64,000 nt of DNA from Nitrospirota bacterium (GTDB taxonomy: Bacteria > JACPQY01), in the NCBI GenBank assembly GCA_016180645.1, contig JACPAV010000033.1, positions 1 through 64,000 of the forward strand, read 5' to 3'. The notes beneath the pieces were generated by a model. It was not told the DNA's origin. It made no database searches and worked only from the letters and a program-made list of their open reading frames with translations. Below are positions 47,928 to 55,887 of this stretch, piece after piece. Position numbers and translations under genes: made by a program. Within the stretch, counting starts at the first letter, position 1, and every line of letters begins with the position of its first letter.

Positions 47928-48869
47928 CTACTCGGCGGGGAGGGGTTCCGGGGAGAGACGGCCTTTCACCACGGGAATATGTAGTTCGGCCGAGAAGGGT
48001 AGGCGGGCTTGCCTTTCGGCGGCCTCCGGATAGAGCCAAGGCTCGGGAGGTGTTTCGTACACATCAAAGAACCGGTCGTCGCGCCACGCATAGGGTCCAG
48101 GCATCATCCATCCGATGGCAAAGCGGTGCCAGAAATCCTCCAACTCCTCCACCCTCCCAAAGAAGCTCACTACCGCATCCGTTCCGCCCGGCAGGTCCTG
48201 AACGGCCACTTGGTCATTGCCTTCAAATTCCGGCTCTACGGTGATGCCGGCATCGTAGCGGACGCGAGCCGAATCCGTGAGAACGGAGGGGTTTTCATAG
48301 TGCAGGGAGACCATCCTTCCCGCCGCCTTCGCCCAGCCTTGATCGCGGGCCAGGCGAAGCAACCGCGGCCAGATCGTTCCGGCCCCCAGAGTCGGGCCGA
48401 CGAATCGAATGAAGGCCACCCGCCATGAAGGACGCTCGACGAGCCGAACAGGAAGGTTGACCGCCCGTCTTTGAAAGTCTTCGGCAGCGCCTCGCCGGCA
48501 CTCCCGGTAGGCTTGCGGCGATTTCCCGTAGGTTCGGTGGAAGGCTCGCGTGAAACCCTCATGACTGTCGAAGCCGCAAGACAGGGCGATGTCCAGCACC
48601 GGATCGCGGGTGAACGTCAGAAACATCGCCGCCCGTTCGAGACGCAACCTCCGAATGTAGCGCGCGAGGGGCTCCCCGAGGGCTCGGCGCAATCGGGCGC
48701 GGAAGTGAACGACCGATAGCTCGGCGACTTCAGCCAGGTCGGCAGTTTCGATTTCTTCATGGATGTGTCTTTCGATGTGGACAAGCGTGCGGGTGAGTGT
48801 GGAATCGGCCAGTACGATGTCTCGCTTCCCGGCGCGTCGGTTTCTCCGAAACTTGATCCCTCCGGCCAC
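47928..48869 (-). CDS. AraC-family regulator with GyrI-like effector domain
   Basis: 313 residues. Residues ~25-130 hold two helix-turn-helix units of the AraC type (IETADLAEVAELSVVHFRAR; VLDIALSCGFDSHEGFTRAF, then YGKSPQAYRE). Residues ~150-310 resemble the GyrI-like ligand-binding fold found at the C-terminus of Rob/SoxS-like regulators. GTG 48869. The inducer and targets are unknown; the neighbouring cytochrome gene, 52 bp downstream in the same direction, is the obvious candidate. Confidence 0.8.
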   Translation of the reverse strand: MAGGIKFRRNRRAGKRDIVLADSTLTRTLVHIERHIHEEIETADLAEVAELSVVHFRARLRRALGEPLARYIRRLRLERAAMFLTFTRDPVLDIALSCGFDSHEGFTRAFHRTYGKSPQAYRECRRGAAEDFQRRAVNLPVRLVERPSWRVAFIRFVGPTLGAGTIWPRLLRLARDQGWAKAAGRMVSLHYENPSVLTDSARVRYDAGITVEPEFEGNDQVAVQDLPGGTDAVVSFFGRVEELEDFWHRFAIGWMMPGPYAWRDDRFFDVYETPPEPWLYPEAAERQARLPFSAELHIPVVKGRLSPEPLPAE

Positions 48870-48916
48870 CCTGGGAGCTTAGCCGAACGGCCCTGCGATT
48901 CAACGTCGGACGAGGA

Positions 48917-49444
48917 TCATCTTGTGGTGTGTCGCACTCGCCTCGGTATCGCGGGCTTCCTGCCCGCCGAAATCGTCGCGAGTACGGCCGGCATCACGCC
49001 GGACCGCATCGCCTCGTACAGCACGATGCCGGCGGCGGTGGAGAGGTTGAGAGATCGTGCGGAAGGCCGAATGGGGATCCGATAGAAACGGTTGCGGAAT
49101 TGCCGGTGGAGCGCGGACGGCAGCCCTTTTGATTCGCTTCCGAAAATCAGGAAGCTGTCGCGCTCGTACGGGGCGTTCCAAAATAGGGGCTTCGCTTTGG
49201 CGGAGAAGAACAGGAGCGAAGCATCGGTGGGCAGGGCACGGAGAAAGGCGTCGAAGTCTTTGTGATGCTGCCATCTGAGATTCGGCCAGTAGTCGAGCCC
49301 CGCGCGGCGGATTTCCTTCGATTCAATCCTGAAACCCAGCTTGCCGACAAGATGGAGCGTTGCGCCAACGGCAACGCACGTCCGCCCGATGTTTCCCGTG
49401 TTCCAGGGAATCTCGGGGTTGAGGAGAACGACGTTTAGGGGCAC
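48917..49444 (-). CDS. trmL: tRNA (cytidine(34)-2'-O)-methyltransferase
   Basis: 175 residues, a SPOUT-class trefoil-knot methyltransferase. NPEIPWNTGNIGRTC at the N-terminus, FGSESKGLP and RSLNLSTAAGIVLYEA are the three TrmL/SpoU-type motifs. It methylates the wobble 2'-OH of some leucine tRNAs with S-adenosylmethionine. About twenty residues after the knot (ISAGRKPAIPRRVRHTTR) form a basic tail longer than in E. coli. Just upstream is a small palindrome, then the NuoB-D gene. Confidence 0.9.
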   Translation of the reverse strand: MPLNVVLLNPEIPWNTGNIGRTCVAVGATLHLVGKLGFRIESKEIRRAGLDYWPNLRWQHHKDFDAFLRALPTDASLLFFSAKAKPLFWNAPYERDSFLIFGSESKGLPSALHRQFRNRFYRIPIRPSARSLNLSTAAGIVLYEAMRSGVMPAVLATISAGRKPAIPRRVRHTTR

Positions 49445-49459
49445 GGCCGTTGAGAAATT

Positions 49460-49484
49460 CCCGCAGGCTAAAGCCTGCGCCTAC
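49460..49484. repeat. Mini palindrome GCAGGCTAAAGCCTGC
   Basis: A single hairpin followed by GCCTAC, the same module type as GCAGGCTTCAGCCTGC in the larger clusters, here alone between nuoBD and trmL. Confidence 0.7.
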
Positions 49485-49503
49485 CCATGACCTGCTTGGA
49501 GAC

Positions 49504-51225
49504 CTATCGGTCGATCTCGCCCAAGACGATGTCGAGCGAGCCGATGCAGGTGATCACGTCCGAGAGCAACCGGCCCTCCACCATCTTGGGAAGAATTTGG
49601 AGATTGATATAGGAAGGAGAACGAATGCGGAGCCTGTAGGGAATGGCGCCGCCACTCCCGATGATCCCGAAACCGAGCTCACCCTTCGGATTCTCGATGC
49701 CGTGGTAGACCTCGATGCCCTCGGGACCGTGGTAGCCCTCCGAGGCGATCTTGAAATGGTGGATGAGCGCTTCCATTTCGGCGTACACACGGTCCCGCTT
49801 GGGAAGCGTCACGTTCGGGATGTCCGCCATGTACTCGCCTTGCGGTAGTTTCTCCAGACACTGACGGACGATCTGGAGGCTCTGTCGCATCTCCTCGACG
49901 CGGACGAGATAGCGCGAAAAGGCGTCCCCCTCGTAGGCGATCGGGACTTCGAAATCGAGATCGTTGTAGACCAGGTACGGTTTGGCTCGCCGCAGGTCGT
50001 ACGGAACCCCAGAGCCTCGGAGGTTCGGCCCGGTCAGGCTGTAGGCCACGGCTTCCTCCTTGGAGATCACGCCCACATCGCGGGCGCGCTCCAGGAAGAC
50101 TTTGTTTCCGGTGACCAGCCGGTCCAGCTCGTCGATCTTCGCAGGAAACTCGGCCAAGAATTTCCGGATCAAGGCCTCGGCTTCGGGCGTGAGGTCGCGC
50201 TCCACGCCGCCCGCCCTCGTGTAACTTGTGGTCATGCGGGTGCCGGTGATCTTCTCGAAAATGGTGTACAGCTCTTCACGATCGCGAAACGTCAGGAAGA
50301 AGACCGAAAGAGCTCCGAGATCGAGCAGGTGGGTTCCGATGCCGAGCAGATGGGCCGAAATCCGCGCGAGCTCGCAGCAGATTGTCCGGATGTACTGGGC
50401 CCGCGGCGGAGCCTCGACGCCCAGCAGTTTCTCCACGGCGAGGATGTACGCCACGTTGTTGGATAGAGGCGCCAGATAGTCAAGCCGGTCGGTGTAGGTG
50501 ACGAACTGGGTGTGTGTTCGGTTTTCGGCCAACTTTTCGAATCCTCGATGGAGGTAGCCCAGATCCGGAATGCACCGGAGCACGCGCTCGCCATCGAGTT
50601 CGAGAATGAGTCGAAGCACGCCGTGAGTCGCCGGATGGGAGGGCCCCATGTTCAGGATCATGATGTTGTCGCCTTCCCTCGGCTCGATCTGCCGAAGGCC
50701 GGGAAGCGGCACTTTGATGGATTCGTCTTTGGGCGGCAGTTTCTCCACGAGACCCTGCCCGTTGCTCTTGGACACTTTGTCCTGAATTTTCTGGATGGCG
50801 TAGATGAGGCCTTCCGGTCGGGGAGGGCACCCCGGAACGTAGATGTCCACCGGGACGACTTTGTCGAGTCCCTGCACCACCGGATAGCTGTCGAACATCC
50901 CGCCCGTGCAGAGGCAGGTGCCCATGGCCACCACCCACTTCGGCTCGGGCATTTGTTCGTAGAGTTGGCGGACGGCGTTGGCCATCTTGTAGGTGAGAGT
51001 GCCGGCCACGATCATGAGGTCCGATTGGCGGGGGGAGAAGCGCAGGACTTCGGCGCCAAAACGCGAGACGTCAAATTTGGGCGCGAGCATGCCCATCATT
51101 TCGATGGCGCAGCAGGAAATGCCGATAGGGAGCGGCCAGAGGGAGTTCTTTCGGCCCCAGTTCCGCACTTCATCCAATCGAGTGAGGATGACTTCCGAGG
51201 GCTGGCCGGTCATTACTTCAGGCAT
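49504..51225 (-). CDS. NADH-quinone oxidoreductase NuoB-NuoD fusion
   Basis: 573 residues. Residues 1-150 are NuoB with the N2 cluster Cys: SCC (38, 39), MGTC (104) and VPGC (133). A ~35-residue linker follows, then residues ~188-573 are NuoD ([38 protein letters not shown]; ending [10 protein letters not shown]). NuoC, normally encoded between them, is missing from the fusion. Complex I quinone chemistry sits at the NuoB/NuoD interface, so the fusion is structurally sensible. No other nuo gene lies in the window. ATG 51225 overlaps the Nfu gene by 8 bp. Confidence 0.9.
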   Translation of the reverse strand: MPEVMTGQPSEVILTRLDEVRNWGRKNSLWPLPIGISCCAIEMMGMLAPKFDVSRFGAEVLRFSPRQSDLMIVAGTLTYKMANAVRQLYEQMPEPKWVVAMGTCLCTGGMFDSYPVVQGLDKVVPVDIYVPGCPPRPEGLIYAIQKIQDKVSKSNGQGLVEKLPPKDESIKVPLPGLRQIEPREGDNIMILNMGPSHPATHGVLRLILELDGERVLRCIPDLGYLHRGFEKLAENRTHTQFVTYTDRLDYLAPLSNNVAYILAVEKLLGVEAPPRAQYIRTICCELARISAHLLGIGTHLLDLGALSVFFLTFRDREELYTIFEKITGTRMTTSYTRAGGVERDLTPEAEALIRKFLAEFPAKIDELDRLVTGNKVFLERARDVGVISKEEAVAYSLTGPNLRGSGVPYDLRRAKPYLVYNDLDFEVPIAYEGDAFSRYLVRVEEMRQSLQIVRQCLEKLPQGEYMADIPNVTLPKRDRVYAEMEALIHHFKIASEGYHGPEGIEVYHGIENPKGELGFGIIGSGGAIPYRLRIRSPSYINLQILPKMVEGRLLSDVITCIGSLDIVLGEIDR

Positions 51226-51463
51226 GATTCTCCGCTCTGGGTTCGAGATTCACCACGCGGGTGACCTCCGGGATGTTTTCCTTGATGCTCTTCTCGATGG
51301 CGTATTGCAGCGTCATCCCGATGCTGGGGCACACCGTACACGCGCCTTGAAGCCGTATTTTCACTACACCGCCTTCTTCCACGGCAACGAGTTCGACATC
51401 GCCGCCGTCCATCTGCAGCGCCGGTCGGATCTTTTCGATCGCTGCCTGCACTTTGTCGAGCAT
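51218..51463 (-). CDS. Nfu-type iron-sulfur cluster scaffold protein
   Basis: 81 residues: [20 protein letters not shown], then [14 protein letters not shown] with the CxxC that holds a 4Fe-4S cluster between two monomers. It is a stand-alone NifU C-terminal domain. ATG 51463 follows GAAGGAGG; the open frame upstream was not used. Overlap with the complex I gene suggests it helps supply the N2 cluster or other clusters. Confidence 0.9.
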   Translation of the reverse strand: MLDKVQAAIEKIRPALQMDGGDVELVAVEEGGVVKIRLQGACTVCPSIGMTLQYAIEKSIKENIPEVTRVVNLEPRAENHA

Positions 51464-51752
51464 GGGGCCTCCTTCTCCCGCGGATGATGGGCACTTGCCG
51501 TTCCAGCGCCGCCCGTCCCTGGGACGGCTCTCCGTGGCGGCAAGTACCGCACCGTCCATGGCTGGAATCAGGACGACGGGACTCAGGCCCCCGGCAGAGG
51601 TTAGTCCCAAGCTCAAACCTCACTCGCCGTTGAAATGCCTCACTATCCTGCTCGGCTTGGTGCGGCGAGTACCGCACCATCCATGGCTGGCACCCCTTGA
51701 CGGCGGAATAAGGGCCTAACTTGATGCTATCAACTGGGTCGCCCATGTCAAC
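51464..51752. repeat. Intergenic region with two 29-bp direct repeats
   Basis: GCGGCAAGTACCGCACCGTC... at 51537-51565 and GCGGCGAGTACCGCACCATC... at 51662-51690 differ at two positions and each ends in CCATGGCTGG. A short inverted relation (GGGCACTTGCCG) precedes the first. No coding sequence is evident in this stretch. Confidence 0.65.
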
Positions 51753-52508
51753 CTACGGTCGGAGTGCGGATTTCAGGAAACCCGGTCGGTTGGAGATGAT
51801 CCCTTTGCATCCGGCACGGAGTAGGGCCAGAGCTCGGTCGGGATCGTCTACCGTGTAGGGCATCAAGAAATAGCTCGTGTCCGGCGCGGGCACCTTCTCG
51901 AAATTTTCATGGTAGGGGAGAACGATGTTGGCTCCGAGTGTTCGCGCCTTGGCGAAGGACCAATCCCAGTGATCATCCCCGGTGAGGACTCCGATCTCGC
52001 CGACCCAGCCCTTCGATCTTGCCAGGTCCAGAAACTTCGGTGAGAAGCAACTCAGGTAGAGGCGGAGGCGGGGCGCGTACGGCCGGACCGTCCGGAGGGT
52101 GGTTTCAACGAGGGGCTCGGGCTCCGGGGTTTCGGATTTCATCTCAACGTCGACCACGGCACCGTCCGGCAGGATCGCGAGAACTTCGTCCAAAGTGGGG
52201 ATCTTCTCTCCGGCGAAGGAGCGGTTGAAGCGGGATCCGGCGTCCAACGCCCGCAATTCCGCGAAGGTCATCGCGGTGAGCTTGCCCTCGCCGTTGGTGG
52301 TCCGCGATAGAAGTTCGTCGTGAAATACCATGAGGGCGCCATCGCGGCTGAGTTGGACGTCCAGCTCCACGCCGTCGGCGCCGAGATCCATCGCGCGGCG
52401 GAAAGAGGGGATAGTGTTTTCCGGCGCTTCGAGCGGCGCGCCGCGGTGGCCGAGGATCAGGGGAAGTTCGCCCGGAGCGAGCCGGCGGATGAAAGATTCG
52501 GCGGGAAT
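51753..52508 (-). CDS. Glycerophosphodiester phosphodiesterase with unusual start
   Basis: The catalytic motif LILGHRGAPLEAPENT (His, Arg, Glu of the GDPD active site) lies upstream of the first ATG (52391), so the gene must begin earlier. In that frame no ATG, GTG or TTG is found back to the metF stop; ATT at 52508, 11 bases after an AAAAGG, is the best candidate and gives 251 residues, the family length. Other parts match: ELDVQLSRDGALMVFHDELL (metal ligands), MTFAELRALDAG and KGIISNRPG at the end. It hydrolyses glycerophosphodiesters to glycerol-3-phosphate and an alcohol. Confidence 0.78.
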   Translation of the reverse strand: MPAESFIRRLAPGELPLILGHRGAPLEAPENTIPSFRRAMDLGADGVELDVQLSRDGALMVFHDELLSRTTNGEGKLTAMTFAELRALDAGSRFNRSFAGEKIPTLDEVLAILPDGAVVDVEMKSETPEPEPLVETTLRTVRPYAPRLRLYLSCFSPKFLDLARSKGWVGEIGVLTGDDHWDWSFAKARTLGANIVLPYHENFEKVPAPDTSYFLMPYTVDDPDRALALLRAGCKGIISNRPGFLKSALRP

Positions 52509-52510
52509 CG

Positions 52511-53380
52511 CTAACCGGCCTTTTCGAGAATTTGAAGAGCGGCCTTGGCGCTCGACAGCGTCATGAGGTGAACGCCCGGGCTGTCCTTTTTGAAGGCCCG
52601 GAAAAGTTCGGCCGCGAGCTTGACGCCCTCCTTCCTGGGATTGGGCGACTTCTCAAGGCGATCGATCGTGTCCTGGGGGAGCTCGACGCCGGGGACCATC
52701 TGTGCCGCGCGCCGCGCACCCTCCGCGGATTTCAGGTACAGAATGCCGGGGAGGATAGCCGCATGATTGAGGTACGCCGCCTGCCGCCTGAAACTCTCGT
52801 ATTGGGCCAGGCTGAAGATCGGCTGCGTCTGGATGAATTTCGCACCGGCGGCCAGCTTGCGTTCGAGTTTCTTGATGTGGGGCTCGATATTGCCGACCGA
52901 AATATTGAGCGCGGCCCCGGCGAAGAAGCCGGTCGCGCCGCGGAGCTCGTGGCCGGAGAGATCCTTCCCGGAATTGAGCGTCTCAATGGTCTTCAAGAGG
53001 CGGATCGAATTCATCTCGAACACGCCTTTCGCTTCCTTCTGGTCGCCGAACACGACGCCATCGCCCGTGAGGGCCAGAACGGTCTTGATCCCATGCGCCC
53101 AGAGACCCAGGAGGTCGGCTTGGAGGGCGATCCGGTTGCGGTCGCGGCAGGTCAGTTGACAGATCGGTTCCACCCCTCCGCGCAGCACTTCCAGGGCCGC
53201 CGCCCAAGAGCTCATCCGCATGACGGCGAGTTGACAGTCTGTCAAGTTCACGGCGTGGACGTGCCCGCGGACCATCTCGACCCTTTGGCGGAGGACGGAG
53301 AGGTCCGCCCCTTTCGGGGGGGCGAACTCCGCGGTAACCACGAATTCGCCGGATTTCAGGGCTTCCTGGAAGGGCAACAT
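52511..53380 (-). CDS. metF: Methylenetetrahydrofolate reductase family protein
   Basis: 289 residues from ATG 53380, the family's normal size; the frame is open 19 codons further. TIM-barrel motifs: VVTAEFAPPKGADLSVL (the Glu region), QLTCRDRNRIALQADLLGL, LALTGDG and AAGAKFIQTQPIFSL. The enzyme makes 5-methyl-THF using reduced flavin. The sequence resembles the shorter actinobacterial/clostridial branch rather than E. coli MetF, so the electron donor may differ. It overlaps into the GDPD gene region and is divergent from the SRPBCC gene. Confidence 0.82.
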   Translation of the reverse strand: MLPFQEALKSGEFVVTAEFAPPKGADLSVLRQRVEMVRGHVHAVNLTDCQLAVMRMSSWAAALEVLRGGVEPICQLTCRDRNRIALQADLLGLWAHGIKTVLALTGDGVVFGDQKEAKGVFEMNSIRLLKTIETLNSGKDLSGHELRGATGFFAGAALNISVGNIEPHIKKLERKLAAGAKFIQTQPIFSLAQYESFRRQAAYLNHAAILPGILYLKSAEGARRAAQMVPGVELPQDTIDRLEKSPNPRKEGVKLAAELFRAFKKDSPGVHLMTLSSAKAALQILEKAG

Positions 53381-53436
53381 GCCGAAATGACTTTTCCTCC
53401 TGCGTCCGATCCTATATAATAGTACGACTGCTTTCA
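53381..53436. promoter_or_regulatory. Divergent promoter region metF / SRPBCC gene
   Basis: A perfect TATAAT at 53415-53420 serves the plus-strand gene, with a poor -35 (TTTTCC at 53392). The transcript would be nearly leaderless (start ~53426, ATG 53437). The minus-strand promoter is not clear. Confidence 0.4.
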
Positions 53437-53895
53437 ATGATTGAACTTACGGGAGAATCCAAGAAAACGGTTGAGATCGATGCGGACCCGGAGGACGTTT
53501 TCGCCCTCCTCACGAACTACCCGAAATCCGCCAAACACCTGCCAGGGGTGCGGAAATTTTCGAAGGTCAAACCCGATGTCTATCGATGGGAGTTCGAACC
53601 GAAGGGTCCCGGCAAGTACGCCATTGAGGTGGCGTACGAGACGAAGTTTTCAACGGTCAAGAACAAGGAGGTACGCTGGCAGAGCATCCCGGGCTCCGGG
53701 AATGCCGAGGTTGAGGGGTCGTTCACCCTCGAACCCAAGGGGAAAGGAACACTGCTGACGCTGGAGCTCAACGTCGAATCCCAGTTGGACATCACGCGCC
53801 TGCTGAAGCTGGTCGCCCAGAAGATGGCGCGGGCCGAGCTGGAGAAGACGGTGTCCTCCTACCTGAGCAACCTCAAGGACGCTCTTGAAGCCTGA
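53437..53895 (+). CDS. SRPBCC-family (START-like) protein
   Basis: 152 residues with the START/polyketide-cyclase-like pattern: an N-terminal strand KKTVEIDADPEDVFALL, helix NYPKSAKHLPGVRKF, five to six antiparallel strands and a long C-terminal helix (KLVAQKMARAELEKTVSSYL). The family binds hydrophobic ligands; no catalytic residues are recognised. Confidence 0.7.
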   Translation: MIELTGESKKTVEIDADPEDVFALLTNYPKSAKHLPGVRKFSKVKPDVYRWEFEPKGPGKYAIEVAYETKFSTVKNKEVRWQSIPGSGNAEVEGSFTLEPKGKGTLLTLELNVESQLDITRLLKLVAQKMARAELEKTVSSYLSNLKDALEA

Positions 53896-53997
53896 GTCCT
53901 CCACCCATCCCGGAACAGAGGTCCCCCGGCTGAATCGCATGCGGCGCGGAATTCGCGCGGGCGGCGAATCTATCGGCCGCCGCCTTGAGCAGGCCCG

Positions 53998-54807
53998 GTG
54001 GGTTGGAGGTGGACCCTTGTGGCCGGATTGCCTTCGATCCTGAAGAGGCCCCGGGCCTTTCTCCTCGGGCTTGTGCCGCTCGTCGCGGTCGTATCCCTCG
54101 CGCAAGCAGATTCGCCTTTGAAATATCAACTTCTCGGATACCCGGCGGAGGAGGCCGTCCTCCTGGCCAACCACTCGGACCTCTACTACTTGGACCGCTA
54201 TTTTGAGCTGAATCGGAACCGGCCCACGATGCTCCTTCGAGGGTTGGGGCATCCGCGTTTTGCGCCTTCGCTTCAGATCTACGGCATGCTTCTTCAGGTC
54301 CGCGGTGATGACGATGCGCAGAAGATCGTATCCGCGATCCTCAACTACATTTCGACGCTCCCGCAGCCGGGAAAGACCTACGCTTCGATCCGGACCTATT
54401 CGGAGCGGGTGGATCAGTTCGGGGAAGACATCCGCGACTGCAACCGGGCGCACGGACTTCCGGTCACGCTCATCAAGGCGATTATCATCCAGGAGTCCAC
54501 CGGGAATCCGATCGACGTTTCACGCGCGGGCGCCATGGGGCTGATGCAGCTCATGCCGGAGACGGCCCGCAAGATGGGGGTGCGGAATCCCTTCAATCCC
54601 AGGGAGAACATCTGCGGCGGCATCCGGTATTTCAAGGAAATGCTGGACCGGTTCAATTGGGATGTCACGCTGGCCCTCGCCGCGTACAACGCGGGCCCGG
54701 AAAAGGTGGTGGCCTACAACGGAGTTCCGCCGTATCGTGAGACGCAGGGATACGTGCGCTCGGTGAAGTGGATCAAGAACTATCTGGATGCGTATGCGAG
54801 GAACTAG
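53998..54807 (+). CDS. Lytic transglycosylase (SLT family)
   Basis: 269 residues from GTG 53998. Signal/anchor segment ~15-38 (AFLLGLVPLVAVVSLAQA). The SLT domain covers ~150-265: catalytic Glu in QESTGNP, then SRAGAMGLMQLMPETA, NICGGIRYF and AYNAGPEKVVAYNG. It cleaves murein glycan strands to 1,6-anhydro products in the periplasm. It lies directly upstream of the TolB-like gene; they overlap by 20 bp if the latter's upstream ATG is used. Confidence 0.9.
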   Translation: MGWRWTLVAGLPSILKRPRAFLLGLVPLVAVVSLAQADSPLKYQLLGYPAEEAVLLANHSDLYYLDRYFELNRNRPTMLLRGLGHPRFAPSLQIYGMLLQVRGDDDAQKIVSAILNYISTLPQPGKTYASIRTYSERVDQFGEDIRDCNRAHGLPVTLIKAIIIQESTGNPIDVSRAGAMGLMQLMPETARKMGVRNPFNPRENICGGIRYFKEMLDRFNWDVTLALAAYNAGPEKVVAYNGVPPYRETQGYVRSVKWIKNYLDAYARN

Positions 54808-54808
54808 A

Positions 54809-55870
54809 ATGGCGATCAGCTTTCAGCGGTCAGCGGTCAGCTTTGGGGTCGGACTGGTGGCGCTGCTGCTTCTTGGGGGCGTCGAAGCCAACGCTCAACT
54901 GTTGGATCCGCCGGAGGGGAAGGTCCACTGGAGGCAGGAAGCGGCAAGCGGACCGCCGCTCTCCGATGTAACACAGATCATCGCGGCAGAGGATTTGGCC
55001 GAGCCGAAATGGGCGCCGGGCATGCGGTACATCGGAGTGACGCGGAAGAACCGCCGGGGCCTGTGGGTGATCCGGCTGACCGACGGCAAAGTTCTCCGGA
55101 TTTCGCCGGCGTACGGATCGGGTCGGGACTACGCCTTTTCCTTTGACGGCACGAAAATCATCTTCAACATCCGCGAGCCCAAGGACATGGCCGCCCTACA
55201 CGATGGACCGCCGCATTGGACGTTCATGATCGTGGATCTGGACAAGGAGAGGATCGACTACCGCGGACCGGTGGAAAAGGGCTTCCTTCATCTCTCCTGG
55301 TTTCGTCCCACCGAGTTCCAGACCGTGGTGAGGTACGATCGCACGCTCGAGGTACGCCACTACATGTCATCCGATCGCGTTCCGGCCTTCGAAAAAGGGC
55401 GAATGCAGCGGTGGGGTGTGGTGGGTGTGACGGAGGCCGCGGGCACGCTTTGGAAAATGCGGGCCGACCACACGCGGCGCGGATACCGATTCGAACTTCC
55501 TCCCGATCTCTTGAATCCCAATCTTTCCCACAACCAGCGCGTCATCGCGGCTCAGAGCGATGAAGGTCGCGCCTACCTGATCGGTACGGCCACAGACTTC
55601 GTGGTGGATTTGGGCGAAGGGCAAAACGTCCGTTGGGGATGGTGGTATGACAAGGCCGTTTTCGAGCGGGTGCAGAAGGCCGGGGATGAGGTGGTTTCCT
55701 CGGAAATCATCCTGGCGGATCTGAAAAAATTGAAATCGTACAATCTGACCCAGACGCCGGGAGTCATCGAGCGATATCCGGATCTATCGTTGAATCAGAA
55801 GTGGGTGACCTACGTGTCGCCGGAAGGCCTGTTTGTGGGCCGTGTTCCCCCTCTGGAGGGAAAGAAATAG
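54809..55870 (+). CDS. Periplasmic TolB-like beta-propeller protein
   Basis: 353 residues from ATG 54809, two bases after the transglycosylase stop, with GCGAGGA upstream. A signal peptide (GVGLVALLLLGGVEANAQ) and repeated strands of the WD40-like PD40 type (GLWVIRLTDGKVLRIS; YAFSFDGTKIIFNI; WTFMIVDLDKERI) form a propeller of about six blades. The first residues, AISFQRSAVSF, are encoded by four 7-bp repeats. It probably binds a partner in the envelope, like the neighbouring OmpA-family protein. Confidence 0.72.
   Translation: MAISFQRSAVSFGVGLVALLLLGGVEANAQLLDPPEGKVHWRQEAASGPPLSDVTQIIAAEDLAEPKWAPGMRYIGVTRKNRRGLWVIRLTDGKVLRISPAYGSGRDYAFSFDGTKIIFNIREPKDMAALHDGPPHWTFMIVDLDKERIDYRGPVEKGFLHLSWFRPTEFQTVVRYDRTLEVRHYMSSDRVPAFEKGRMQRWGVVGVTEAAGTLWKMRADHTRRGYRFELPPDLLNPNLSHNQRVIAAQSDEGRAYLIGTATDFVVDLGEGQNVRWGWWYDKAVFERVQKAGDEVVSSEIILADLKKLKSYNLTQTPGVIERYPDLSLNQKWVTYVSPEGLFVGRVPPLEGKK
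54817..54844. repeat. Heptanucleotide repeat CAGCTTT / CAGCGGT, 4 units, in a signal-peptide region
   Basis: CAGCTTT, CAGCGGT, CAGCGGT, CAGCTTT from codon 3 of the TolB-like gene. The array is itself roughly symmetrical. One unit more or less would shift the frame before the signal peptide. Confidence 0.85.
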
Positions 55871-55887
55871 AAGACCGGCAGAACGCA

